This document shows, piece after piece, positions 1 to 4,914 of a stretch of 5,653 nucleotides of DNA. The first letter of the stretch is position 1. Every line of letters begins with the position of its first letter. A program made the translations under genes and the position numbers. The stretch covers positions 1 to 5,653 of the forward strand of contig JAWXCH010000418.1 of NCBI GenBank assembly GCA_034440595.1. The letters are read 5' to 3'. Under the pieces are notes generated by a model, which saw only the letters and a program-made list of their open reading frames with translations, did no database searches and had not been told where the DNA came from. The stretch comes from JAWXCH01 sp034440595. Its GTDB lineage: Bacteria; Planctomycetota; Planctomycetia; Pirellulales; JALHPA01.

Positions 1-414
1 ACCGAGATCGCTCACCTTCTCTTCCGAGATACCGGAGCGATAGGCCAGGCCCTTTTTGACCTTGCCAAACATGGCGTCCTTGAGCTGCGGCGATCGGAAT
101 ACATCGCGAATGGCAGACCACAGGACTTGCTTCCGCGGGCTGAGTCGATCGATCGACTGCCGCTTCAATGAAAACCGAAAGCGATTGCTCTCGCCGTCTG
201 TAGAGTGCTTTTCGTACGCAAAGGTTTCGTAGGCCGACTGTTCTGGCAAGAGTTCCAGCATCTCCTGATAGATCCTGCTGGGAAACAGATTCGGGACGAT
301 CACATGCGGAAACGGGTCCGATAGCGACGGTGCTGCGGCCACCGATTTCAGCGTGTGAGCGAGAATTTCTTGTGACAAACTTTGACGACCGGCGGTCTTC
401 TGTAACAGTTGCAT
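1..414 (-). CDS. N-terminal part of a probable 2OG-Fe(II) oxygenase-like protein (truncated by window edge)
   Basis: The frame is open from an ATG at 414 to the window edge, giving 138 residues with no stop. A strong Shine-Dalgarno (GGGGAGG) sits about 6 nt upstream of the ATG, so the start is well supported. The segment around residues 33-58, with DPFPHVIVPNLFPSRIYQEM followed by LELLPE, resembles the N-terminal lead-in of many bacterial 2-oxoglutarate/Fe(II)-dependent dioxygenases (a PFPH-[IV]-[IV]-x-N-x-[LF] pattern followed by an amphipathic helix). The rest is charged and soluble, with no signal peptide or membrane segment. The HxD...H iron site and the 2-oxoglutarate-binding Arg would lie in the missing C-terminal part, so catalytic function cannot be confirmed. 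The family call is recalled from pattern, not searched. The next minus-strand gene ends 206 nt upstream and is separated by a terminator-like hairpin, so this gene is probably transcribed on its own. Confidence 0.6.
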   Translation of the reverse strand, partial: MQLLQKTAGRQSLSQEILAHTLKSVAAAPSLSDPFPHVIVPNLFPSRIYQEMLELLPEQSAYETFAYEKHSTDGESNRFRFSLKRQSIDRLSPRKQVLWSAIRDVFRSPQLKDAMFGKVKKGLAYRSGISEEKVSDLG

Positions 415-508
415 ATTCGCCTCCCCTGGTATTTGAGTAATTTGGATAAGTGCGGGTAGATAAACCCATCAACGAGCATTGACCTTTTGGCCATGCGATT
501 CAGAAAAT

Positions 509-541
509 CGCCTCCGCCGGCAGTTGCTGCCAGCGGAGGCG
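509..541 (-). terminator. Rho-independent terminator after the BON-domain gene
   Basis: A perfect 9-bp GC-rich stem (CGCCTCCGC 509-517 with GCGGAGGCG 533-541) continues, after one C/A mismatch, into a 5-bp stem (GGCAG/CTGCC) closed by a 3-nt loop. On the minus strand it is followed by ATTTTCT, a moderate U-tract. On the plus strand it is followed by TTTGT, so it could work in both directions. It lies about 80 nt past the stop of the BON-domain gene and about 95 nt before the start of the oxygenase-like gene, and so separates the two units. Confidence 0.72.
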
Positions 542-570
542 TTTGTCAACGTATGATCAACAGATTGCCT

Positions 571-611
571 GAATTAGCACCGGATTACGGAATTTGCAGA
601 ACCGGTGATTC
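571..611 (-). other. Hairpin just downstream of the BON-domain stop codon
   Basis: CACCGG (578-583) pairs with CCGGTG (602-607). After a 3-nt bulge (575-577) the stem continues with GAAT (571-574) pairing with ATTC (608-611). The loop is 18 nt and no T-tract follows, so it is not a terminator by itself. Its place 10 nt past the stop codon, ahead of the stronger terminator at 509-541, suggests a 3'-end structure in the BON-domain mRNA. It could be a chance inverted repeat. Confidence 0.35.
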
Positions 612-620
612 GGGCTACGA

Positions 621-1502
621 CTAGTCCTTGAAATCCAACATCCACCAGCCGTTATCCCATTCGAGCGAAACCTTGCGCCAGCCGAGTGGAACTTGTGGAT
701 AAGGATAGAACGGCCCGATAAATGGCCAGGCGGTTGGTGAATACTGCTTAGGGTAATTTACCTGAGCATAGTTGTTTGGTGCAGCGTAACTTGGCCAGGC
801 ATAGTTCGGCACGTTGGCATGATCGTACCGTGCTGGCGCAGCACCTGCTGGCATCGCGTTAGCATAGGGCGGAATCTGATTGCCCGGTGCGGCAACAGAA
901 GGTGCTGCACCTGGACCGGCCGGAACCAGTTCTGGCTGGTGCGAGGCCTGCATCATGGCGGCATCCATTGGCATCGGAGCGCCGCGACCCGGAATATGCA
1001 TCGGCAGCGGCCGGTTGTTGTTGCTGCGCAGCCGTGGAGCTGCGGCTGGGCGACCGATCGGTGCATCTGCGAGTGGAGCCGGCATCTGCGGAGCTGCTAG
1101 CTCGGTCATCGTCGGCGACATCGGGCTGGCCGCTGGCGATCCCAGAATCAATTCGTCGTTCGGGATCTCCTCAGCACTCGCCCTTTGCACGGGGCGTGCC
1201 ACTGGCAGCTTCTGGCTCCTGCCGTCTGGCTTCACGGTCAGGCCATTGATGACCTCCTCAATTCCAGCAGTCTGGCCGGCGATTGCCATGGCATACTGCA
1301 GTTGTCTGGCGTCGCGAACGTGACCATCAAGCTGTGCGGTCCCGTCTTGGACACGGACGTTGATTTCGTATCCCTTCAGTTTTCCGCTGTTTTTCAAGTT
1401 GGCAGCGATCTGATTCGCCGTGTCTTGGTCCGAGCACATGGCCCAGGCCGGGGTCAATACGGCGATACCAGATATCGCCAGTTTAAGGAACAAGTGTCGC
1501 AT
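621..1502 (-). CDS. Exported BON-domain protein with Pro/Ala/Met-rich linker and aromatic C-terminus
   Basis: The start is placed at the ATG at 1502 (293 aa), because a strong AGGAGGG lies about 5 nt upstream. A GTG at 1523 would extend the protein by 7 residues but would put that ribosome site inside the gene. Residues 1-21 (MRHLFLKLAISGIAVLTPAWA) form a Sec signal peptide with a likely AWA cleavage site. Residues about 27-92 fit a BON domain: an amphipathic helix (TANQIAANLKNSGKL), then IN-VRVQDGTAQLDGHVRD, a second helix, and GIEEVINGLTV. BON domains are small alpha/beta modules thought to bind phospholipid or membranes (as in OsmY). Residues about 95-225 are Pro/Ala/Met-rich and probably disordered. 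Residues 226-293 are rich in Tyr, Trp and Pro and end in LGWRKVSLEWDNGWWMLDFKD-type sequence with four Trp in the last 19 residues. The tail looks conserved in style but its role is unknown. No catalytic motif is seen; a periplasmic or envelope structural or binding role is inferred. Confidence 0.85.
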   Translation of the reverse strand: MRHLFLKLAISGIAVLTPAWAMCSDQDTANQIAANLKNSGKLKGYEINVRVQDGTAQLDGHVRDARQLQYAMAIAGQTAGIEEVINGLTVKPDGRSQKLPVARPVQRASAEEIPNDELILGSPAASPMSPTMTELAAPQMPAPLADAPIGRPAAAPRLRSNNNRPLPMHIPGRGAPMPMDAAMMQASHQPELVPAGPGAAPSVAAPGNQIPPYANAMPAGAAPARYDHANVPNYAWPSYAAPNNYAQVNYPKQYSPTAWPFIGPFYPYPQVPLGWRKVSLEWDNGWWMLDFKD

Positions 1503-1681
1503 GCTTCCCTCCTGTAAGATCACACGCTGAGTGCCGCATTTGCCAGCTATTTACGGGATAGCCAACAAGCGGCCGCGACTTCTTCTACTGCAAGTGCTGC
1601 ATGAGGAGAAGCCGCCGGGTGAAAAATCGATTTGCGTTGACAAGGGCAGCCACTCGTCACGATCGACTCGCGGATTCACAG

Positions 1682-1840
1682 AACCGAATCGCGAGGATTG
1701 CTCGCATGCGCCACTGATCGGTAGCGCAGGTTTGCGGCGACAAACAACTGCCTGACTATAGGTGTCGGTTACCGGTTGTACCGAAGGGGAGTTTTTTTTC
1801 GGTTTTGAGGGGGTTTTGTGCTAACCGAACGGGCGACCGA
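1682..1840. promoter_or_regulatory. Cluster of seven ACCGA/TCGGT boxes in both orientations
   Basis: ACCGA occurs at 1683-1687, 1780-1784, 1824-1828 and 1836-1840. Its complement TCGGT occurs at 1718-1722, 1765-1769 and 1799-1803. The longer heptamer AACCGAA is present at 1682-1688 and 1823-1829, and its complement TTCGGTT at 1798-1804. Chance expectation for one 5-mer on both strands in about 160 bp is roughly 0.3, against seven seen. The inverted members can also pair in RNA (1798-1804 with 1823-1829, or 1780-1785 with 1798-1803), giving mutually exclusive hairpins. Either a multi-site regulator binding region or a structured RNA is possible; neither is shown. Confidence 0.4.
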
Positions 1841-1862
1841 TGCTAGCACCGTAGAAGAGTTG

Positions 1863-1881
1863 TCTTTCACTCCGTGAAAGA
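1863..1881. other. Perfect 8-bp hairpin with TCC loop
   Basis: TCTTTCAC (1863-1870) and GTGAAAGA (1874-1881) form an uninterrupted 8-bp stem with a 3-nt loop. It lies about 90 nt past the stop of the minus-strand small membrane protein gene. On that strand the following bases are only mildly T-rich (CAACTCTTCTAC), so a weak terminator or mRNA 3'-end stabiliser is possible but not certain. Confidence 0.4.
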
Positions 1882-1972
1882 GCACCTGCGCATAGCAGTT
1901 GATCGTTGTGTGTGCACCCGCCGCGTCAAAAAACGCTATTTCGCAGAGCGAATTGCGACAGAACGCCTGATG

Positions 1973-2254
1973 CTAAATCGTAAAAGCACGATCCGATTGC
2001 CGAAAGTCGCAAACTGCCGCGACGATCATGACACCCAGTGTGGCTGCCGAAGAGAGCCAAAGACCTGGCCCGATGCGAACGGCCAGCATGGCACCGGCAC
2101 CGTTGAGGACTAAGAAAAGCATGAATAGCCGGTGCAAGACAATCTGGCGGTGTGAGCCTTCACCAACTCGGGCTACAACGGCGGTAATCAACCCACAGGC
2201 TTCAATAAGCGCAAAACACCAGATAATTGTCGCCGAATCGATATTTGCCAACAT
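1973..2254 (-). CDS. Small hypothetical integral membrane protein (three helices)
   Basis: The product is 93 aa if it starts at the ATG at 2254. The frame stays open upstream to a TTG at 2302, but that would add 16 polar residues with no ribosome site. The chosen start has a weak GGAAAG just upstream and a further AAGGG about 13 nt away, so initiation signals are modest. Three hydrophobic segments are visible, at about residues 8-28 (ATIIWCFALIEACGLITAVV), 37-58 (QIVLHRLFMLFLVLNGAGAMLAV) and 63-82 (PGLWLSSAATLGVMIVAAV), with a positive loop (RVGEGSHRQ) between the first two and a polar tail (DFRQSDRAFTI). No family was recognised and no function can be given. The even spacing of hydrophobic segments, typical of a real membrane protein, is the main argument that it is coding. 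It stands alone, with long gaps on both sides, and is divergent from the DUF883-type gene. Confidence 0.6.
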   Translation of the reverse strand: MLANIDSATIIWCFALIEACGLITAVVARVGEGSHRQIVLHRLFMLFLVLNGAGAMLAVRIGPGLWLSSAATLGVMIVAAVCDFRQSDRAFTI

Positions 2255-2552
2255 GCTTTCCAGTTTCCCTTCTGGTCCACCAGCCGCGTACGGCCAAACC
2301 AATTATCTTGCAGCTATGCTTTGGTAACGGAAGTCGCCAAAGAAAAGTTTGCGCCAGCGCGTCCTGCGACTGACGATGACCCATCCTGCCGTATGGGTAC
2401 GAAAATTAGAATAGCGATTTTCATGCCGTGGTAGTTTCCTCATTCTGCTGTTGAGCATAAAGTCTCGACGTAAAATGTTTCGGTAAATCCATTTGCGAAT
2501 TCTTTTCACACGGTTTTTGTCCGCACCCTCTGGTATCGATGTGGAAAAATTG

Positions 2553-2641
2553 TTGAAAATATTTCAAGTCTCAAGCGCCCTATGCCGACGCGGCGCTTCT
2601 TTGGGCAGGCCGCTCCGACTGAATCGAAGACGATCAGTTGG
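2553..2641. other. Three consecutive hairpins, possible non-coding RNA or structured leader
   Basis: TTGAAA-ATA-TTTCAA (2553-2567) is a near-perfect palindrome that could also be an operator. It is followed by AAGCGCC/GGCGCTT (2573-2598, 12-nt loop, then CTTT). Next comes a long hairpin at 2615-2641, in which CCGACTG and ATCG pair with CGAT and CAGTTGG, giving 11 bp with one bulged A, one G-U pair and an AAGA loop. No coding frame explains them. The strand of any transcript cannot be told from symmetry alone. Confidence 0.3.
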
Positions 2642-2841
2642 ATGGCGAGCCGTTCACCTCATACTCTCGCGTCTTGACCACGGCGAGCCACCATCGGTGG
2701 GCATAAAGTGCCTTGGGAGTAGCATTTTTCTCGCAGTTTGTGCCGTTTCCAGGCCAATCTACTCAGTTGCACCAACTTTGGTATCACGTTTGCTTCAGTT
2801 GATTTGTTGTTGAGTTCGCTCCTTCGCTTGTCGTAAAACTG

Positions 2842-2880
2842 TCACCTGGCATTGCCAGGCCGCAGTTCAAACGCAGGTGA
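2842..2880 (+). promoter_or_regulatory. Overlapping alternative hairpins upstream of the DUF883-type gene
   Basis: TCACCTG (2842-2848) can pair with CAGGTGA (2874-2880), which is followed directly by TTTT. CCTGGC (2845-2850) can instead pair with GCCAGG (2854-2859) across a 3-nt loop. The two pairings share bases 2845-2848, so they exclude each other, the arrangement expected of a simple attenuator. The structure ends about 93 nt before the ATG of the downstream gene. The T-tract is only four bases, so termination would be weak. Confidence 0.3.
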
Positions 2881-2973
2881 TTTTGGGCAAACTCAACGCG
2901 AAAACTAAATCAGTCATTACGGCTGATTGCCAATAACCCGCGATTTGCAACATCATCAAACTGGAGACTTACC

Positions 2974-3294
2974 ATGTCAAATTCAAAACACGGGAGCAAT
3001 CGAATGGAAGCCGCAGCCGACCAGGCCGTTAGTTCAATGTCGCAGGCCAAAGAGGCCGTGGCGCAAGGTGCCGCTCGAGCACAAGAAATGGCCACCGATA
3101 CGATGCATGCTGCTCGTGAGCAAATGGACGTCGCCCGGCAACGTGCTGGCGAATACCTGGAACAAGGTCGCGAACGTGCTAGCGAGCTAGGTCATACTAT
3201 CGAAAAAAGCGTGCGCGATCGCCCTTTGATGACGCTCCTCGCCGCCGCCGGAGTCGGGTGCCTGCTGGGCATTCTATTGACCCGTCGCGACTAG
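2974..3294 (+). CDS. DUF883/YqjD-ElaB-type tail-anchored membrane protein
   Basis: The product is 106 aa and starts at an ATG preceded by GGAGA with 6-nt spacing. Residues about 10-80 are a long charged, Ala/Gln/Glu-rich amphipathic helix, probably a coiled coil (AADQAVSSMSQAKEAVAQGA, then repeated AREQMDVARQRAGEYLEQ-like turns). The C-terminus is a short RDRP segment, then one hydrophobic helix with small residues (85-102, TLLAAAGVGCLLGILL, glycine-zipper-like) and a basic TRRD end. This order (helix, R-x-R-P, Gly-rich anchor, RR) is the hallmark of the DUF883 family. E. coli YqjD and ElaB in that family are inner-membrane proteins reported to bind ribosomes in stationary phase. Length matches the family (about 100 aa). 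A stress or stationary-phase role is inferred from the family only. It appears monocistronic: a large structured leader region lies upstream, and a REP doublet and terminator lie downstream. Confidence 0.85.
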   Translation: MSNSKHGSNRMEAAADQAVSSMSQAKEAVAQGAARAQEMATDTMHAAREQMDVARQRAGEYLEQGRERASELGHTIEKSVRDRPLMTLLAAAGVGCLLGILLTRRD

Positions 3295-3320
3295 TCCTTG
3301 CTTTTTCAGTGTGCCGTTCA

Positions 3321-3415
3321 GTGTGCCACTGGCTCCGCCAGTGCTGAGTAAACGCCGTGTATTCAATCATTTCACTCTGACAGAGCAATTCGCACTGGCA
3401 GAGCCAGTGGCACAC
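3321..3415. repeat. Inverted pair of 24-bp REP-like palindromes (REPIN-like doublet)
   Basis: The 24 bases at 3321-3344 recur as the reverse complement at 3392-3415 with one mismatch (C against T in the central triplet). Each copy holds a 7-bp stem with a 3-nt loop: CACTGGC-TCC-GCCAGTG in the first and CACTGGC-AGA-GCCAGTG in the second. Each also has a conserved GTGTGC tail on the outer side. The spacer is 47 nt and contains a further small palindrome, CTCTG-A-CAGAG (3375-3385). A partial direct copy, CAGTGTGCC at 3307-3315, precedes the first unit and repeats at 3319-3327 (12-nt period). The doublet lies 27 nt past the stop of the DUF883-type gene. The geometry is that of REP/REPIN elements, which are typically non-autonomous and moved by a TnpA-REP (Y1) transposase encoded elsewhere. 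Confidence 0.65.
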
Positions 3416-3441
3416 AAACCCCGTATTGCAACAACCTACGC

Positions 3442-3462
3442 CGCGTGGCCATAAACCACGCG
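3442..3462. other. Perfect 7-bp hairpin between the REP doublet and the terminator
   Basis: CGCGTGG (3442-3448) and CCACGCG (3456-3462) flank a 7-nt loop (CCATAAA). The stem is GC-rich and ends 5 nt before the terminator stem begins. It adds to a run of hairpins in the 3' region of the DUF883-type transcript. The GTG at 3445, the first possible initiation codon of the downstream frame, lies inside this stem. Confidence 0.4.
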
Positions 3463-3467
3463 CATAG

Positions 3468-3510
3468 ACAGCGGAGTGTCTGCCTGCCCCCGGACCTCCG
3501 CTGTTTTTTT
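3468..3510 (+). terminator. Strong rho-independent terminator
   Basis: ACAGCGGAG (3468-3476) pairs with CTCCGCTGT (3496-3504) in a perfect 9-bp stem. It can be extended by GTC (3478-3480) with GAC (3493-3495) past one bulged T. A run of seven T (3504-3510) follows directly. It would end plus-strand transcription from the DUF883-type gene about 215 nt past its stop codon. It also separates that gene from the sulfotransferase, which therefore needs its own promoter after 3510. Confidence 0.85.
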
Positions 3511-3616
3511 GCGCGCAGAACACCCCTCATTATGCCTGGAATTCTGCCCCCAGGAAGTCTCCCCCTGCAACCGCGTCTGGCTGACAACTGCGCTACTCGG
3601 ATATTCCTCAATACGC

Positions 3617-3622
3617 TAAAAT
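3617..3622 (+). promoter_or_regulatory. Candidate -10 element for the sulfotransferase gene
   Basis: TAAAAT at 3617-3622 matches the -10 consensus at five of six positions and would place the transcript start near 3629, about 40 nt before the preferred ATG. No good -35 is present at 16-18 nt spacing. It is offered because transcription must begin between the terminator at 3510 and 3670, and this is the best -10 seen there. Confidence 0.25.
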
Positions 3623-3669
3623 CTTCCTGTTCGCCACGGATTTACCCACTCCTAACGCACATTGAAGAT

Positions 3670-4857
3670 ATGGCTTCTGGAACTTCCAAGAAACAGTCCA
3701 CCCCTGGTGGTGCGCTATCCACCTACCCGTGGTGGGCACCTCGATTCTGGCATGGAATGACGTTTGGTGTGTGGATAGGTCTTTTATGGCGCAATCGGTT
3801 CCGCGTCTCTCCCTCGCGCATTCCAATGGCGTTTGCGATTACAGCCGTTTCGCTCTTTAATTCCGCCCTGGCTTGTTTGCAGTGGCTCGTGCTATCGCGA
3901 AAGGTGCAAAGATCGGCACCTTTACAGCCTCCGATTTTCATTATTGGCCATTGGCGTAGCGGTACAACCTATCTCCACGAGCTAATGGTGTTGGACAATC
4001 GGTTAGCTTTTCCTACGACCTACGAATGCCTTTCGCCATCGCATTTTTTGGTTTCCGGTTGGTTCATTACGCGGTGGATGAAGTTCCTGTTGCCCCGCAA
4101 ACGTCCGATGGACAATATGTCCGCGGGCTGGGATCTGCCTCAAGAGGATGAATTTGCTCTGTGCAATCTCGGGTTAGGCTCACCCTACACGACGATGGCC
4201 TTTCCCAATCGACCGCCGCAGGATCAGGAGTATTTGGACCTGACAAACCTGCCCGCGCCAGCGGTGCAGCGTTGGAAGGACGGGATGCACTGGTTTCTGC
4301 GGCACGTGGCCTATGCTAAGCCCGGCAAACCGATCGTGCTGAAATCGCCGCCGCATACGGCTCGGATCAAAGTACTCTTGGAGCTTTTTCCCGACGCGAA
4401 GTTCGTCCACATTGTTCGTAATCCGCTGTCGGTATTTCCTTCGACGGTGCGGCTATGGCGATCGTTGTACGAAGTCAACGGGCTGCAAGTCGACGACGGC
4501 CACGATCTGACCGAAGAGATTTTCGATAGTTTTGATCGGATGTACCGCGACTTTGACGAGCAGTTCGGCAAGATTCCTTCGAACCGCGCATTTGAGGTTC
4601 GCTACGAAGATTTGGTGCAGAATCCGGTCGAGCAATTGCAAGCGTTGTACGAGCGGTTTGAGTTGGCAGACTTTGAAGTGGCACGGGCAGCAATCGAAGC
4701 GGCCGTCCAATCGAGCAAAAACTATCGGACCAATCGATTCAATGTGCCTGATGAGACGCAAGCATTGATTCTCGATCGCTTAGGCCCGTTTATTCAGCGG
4801 TATGGGTATGCAGAGTCTTTTGTTGCTGTGCCGACAGTGGGCACTCCAGCGAGCTAG
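3670..4857 (+). CDS. PAPS-dependent sulfotransferase family protein
   Basis: The product is 395 aa from the ATG at 3670. The frame is open back to a GTG at 3445, but that start lies upstream of a strong terminator (3468-3510) and the extra 75 residues look non-coding. Only a weak GAAG precedes 3670. The family transfers sulfate from PAPS to a hydroxyl or amine of a carbohydrate, lipid or protein. The 5'-phosphosulfate loop is at residues 93-106 (GHWRSGTTYLHELM, with R96 S97 G98 T99 T100). The 3'-phosphate site is at about 246-258 (VHIVRNPLSVFPS, with R250 and S254 or S258). RPMDNMSAGWDLPQEDEFAL (145-164) and VRYEDLVQNP (310-319) are further conserved-looking blocks. A hydrophobic N-terminal stretch (about 30-76, including AFAITAVSLFNSALACLQWL) suggests membrane association. 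It belongs to the Sulfotransfer_3-like group and resembles, from memory, a planctomycete family. The acceptor is unknown; sulfated envelope or extracellular polysaccharide is a guess. It is likely monocistronic. Confidence 0.88.
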   Translation: MASGTSKKQSTPGGALSTYPWWAPRFWHGMTFGVWIGLLWRNRFRVSPSRIPMAFAITAVSLFNSALACLQWLVLSRKVQRSAPLQPPIFIIGHWRSGTTYLHELMVLDNRLAFPTTYECLSPSHFLVSGWFITRWMKFLLPRKRPMDNMSAGWDLPQEDEFALCNLGLGSPYTTMAFPNRPPQDQEYLDLTNLPAPAVQRWKDGMHWFLRHVAYAKPGKPIVLKSPPHTARIKVLLELFPDAKFVHIVRNPLSVFPSTVRLWRSLYEVNGLQVDDGHDLTEEIFDSFDRMYRDFDEQFGKIPSNRAFEVRYEDLVQNPVEQLQALYERFELADFEVARAAIEAAVQSSKNYRTNRFNVPDETQALILDRLGPFIQRYGYAESFVAVPTVGTPAS

Positions 4858-4880
4858 CATCGATCCGGCCAAAGCTGGCA

Positions 4881-4908
4881 TTGACCGGTTTCGGCGAAAT
4901 TCTATAAT
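4881..4908 (+). promoter_or_regulatory. Near-consensus sigma-70-type promoter for the lipoprotein gene
   Basis: TTGACC (4881-4886; five of six consensus bases) is followed after 16 nt by a perfect TATAAT (4903-4908). Transcription would start near 4915 and leave a leader of about 240 nt before the lipoprotein ATG at 5157. It lies 23 nt past the sulfotransferase stop, with no strong terminator between, so read-through from the sulfotransferase is also possible. A weaker TTGACG at 5030-5035 has no good -10 partner. Confidence 0.6.
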
Positions 4909-4914
4909 CCGGCC

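Larger units (their letters stand above)
1503..1972. other. 470-bp intergenic region, no convincing gene
   Basis: This gap lies upstream of the BON-domain gene and downstream of the small membrane protein gene, both on the minus strand, so it should hold the BON-domain promoter. A minus-strand TATAGT (plus-strand ACTATA at 1755-1760) is the best -10 candidate seen, but no good -35 accompanies it. A plus-strand frame at 1531-1755 has no ribosome site and a non-protein-like composition. Visible contents are a cluster of ACCGA/TCGGT boxes (1682-1840), T8, G5 and T4 tracts at 1786-1817, and an 8-bp hairpin at 1863-1881. Confidence 0.6.
2255..2973. other. 719-bp divergent intergenic region rich in hairpins
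   Basis: This is the largest gap in the window and must carry the promoters of both flanking genes. On the minus strand, GATAAT (plus-strand ATTATC, 2302-2307) is a fair -10 for the small membrane protein about 50 nt from its ATG, but its -35 is poor. Inverted repeats, in order, are: ACCCAT/ATGGGT (2379-2384/2393-2398), GAAAAT/ATTTTC (2401-2406/2417-2422), TTGAAA/TTTCAA (2553-2558/2562-2567), AAGCGCC/GGCGCTT (2573-2579/2592-2598), an 11-bp bulged stem at 2615-2641, CCACC/GGTGG (2688-2700), and the 2842-2880 structure. Frames at 2493-2813 (plus) and 2303-2509 (minus) lack ribosome sites and recognisable protein features. Confidence 0.55.

Noticed and set aside
819..1517. Several plus-strand open frames (819-1100, 880-1323, 887-1249, 1185-1517)
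   Set aside because: They lie opposite the well-supported BON-domain gene, are rich in Cys/Arg/Trp in the manner of antisense frames, and lack ribosome sites.
1637..1665. TTGACA at 1637-1642 as a plus-strand promoter
   Set aside because: No acceptable -10 at 16-18 nt, and no plus-strand gene follows.
1531..1755. Plus-strand 74-codon frame
   Set aside because: No Shine-Dalgarno, an improbable composition, and it lies in the region that should hold the BON-domain promoter.
2303..2813. Possible small proteins at 2303-2509 (minus, very basic) and 2493-2813 (plus)
   Set aside because: No ribosome site, a GTG start for the first, no membrane or domain pattern, and the second runs across several hairpins.
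3217..3224. GCGATCGC octamer resembling cyanobacterial HIP1
   Set aside because: Only a single copy, in coding sequence; gene content points to a planctomycete, not a cyanobacterium.
618..3300. Identical 13-mer CGACTAGTCCTTG at 618-630 and 3288-3300
   Set aside because: It covers the end of the BON-domain gene (read antisense) and the stop of the DUF883-type gene. Similarity does not extend further, and one such match is plausible by chance in this length.
4180..4768. Minus-strand and shifted plus-strand frames across the sulfotransferase gene
   Set aside because: The sulfotransferase frame carries conserved motifs throughout; the others have no recognisable features.
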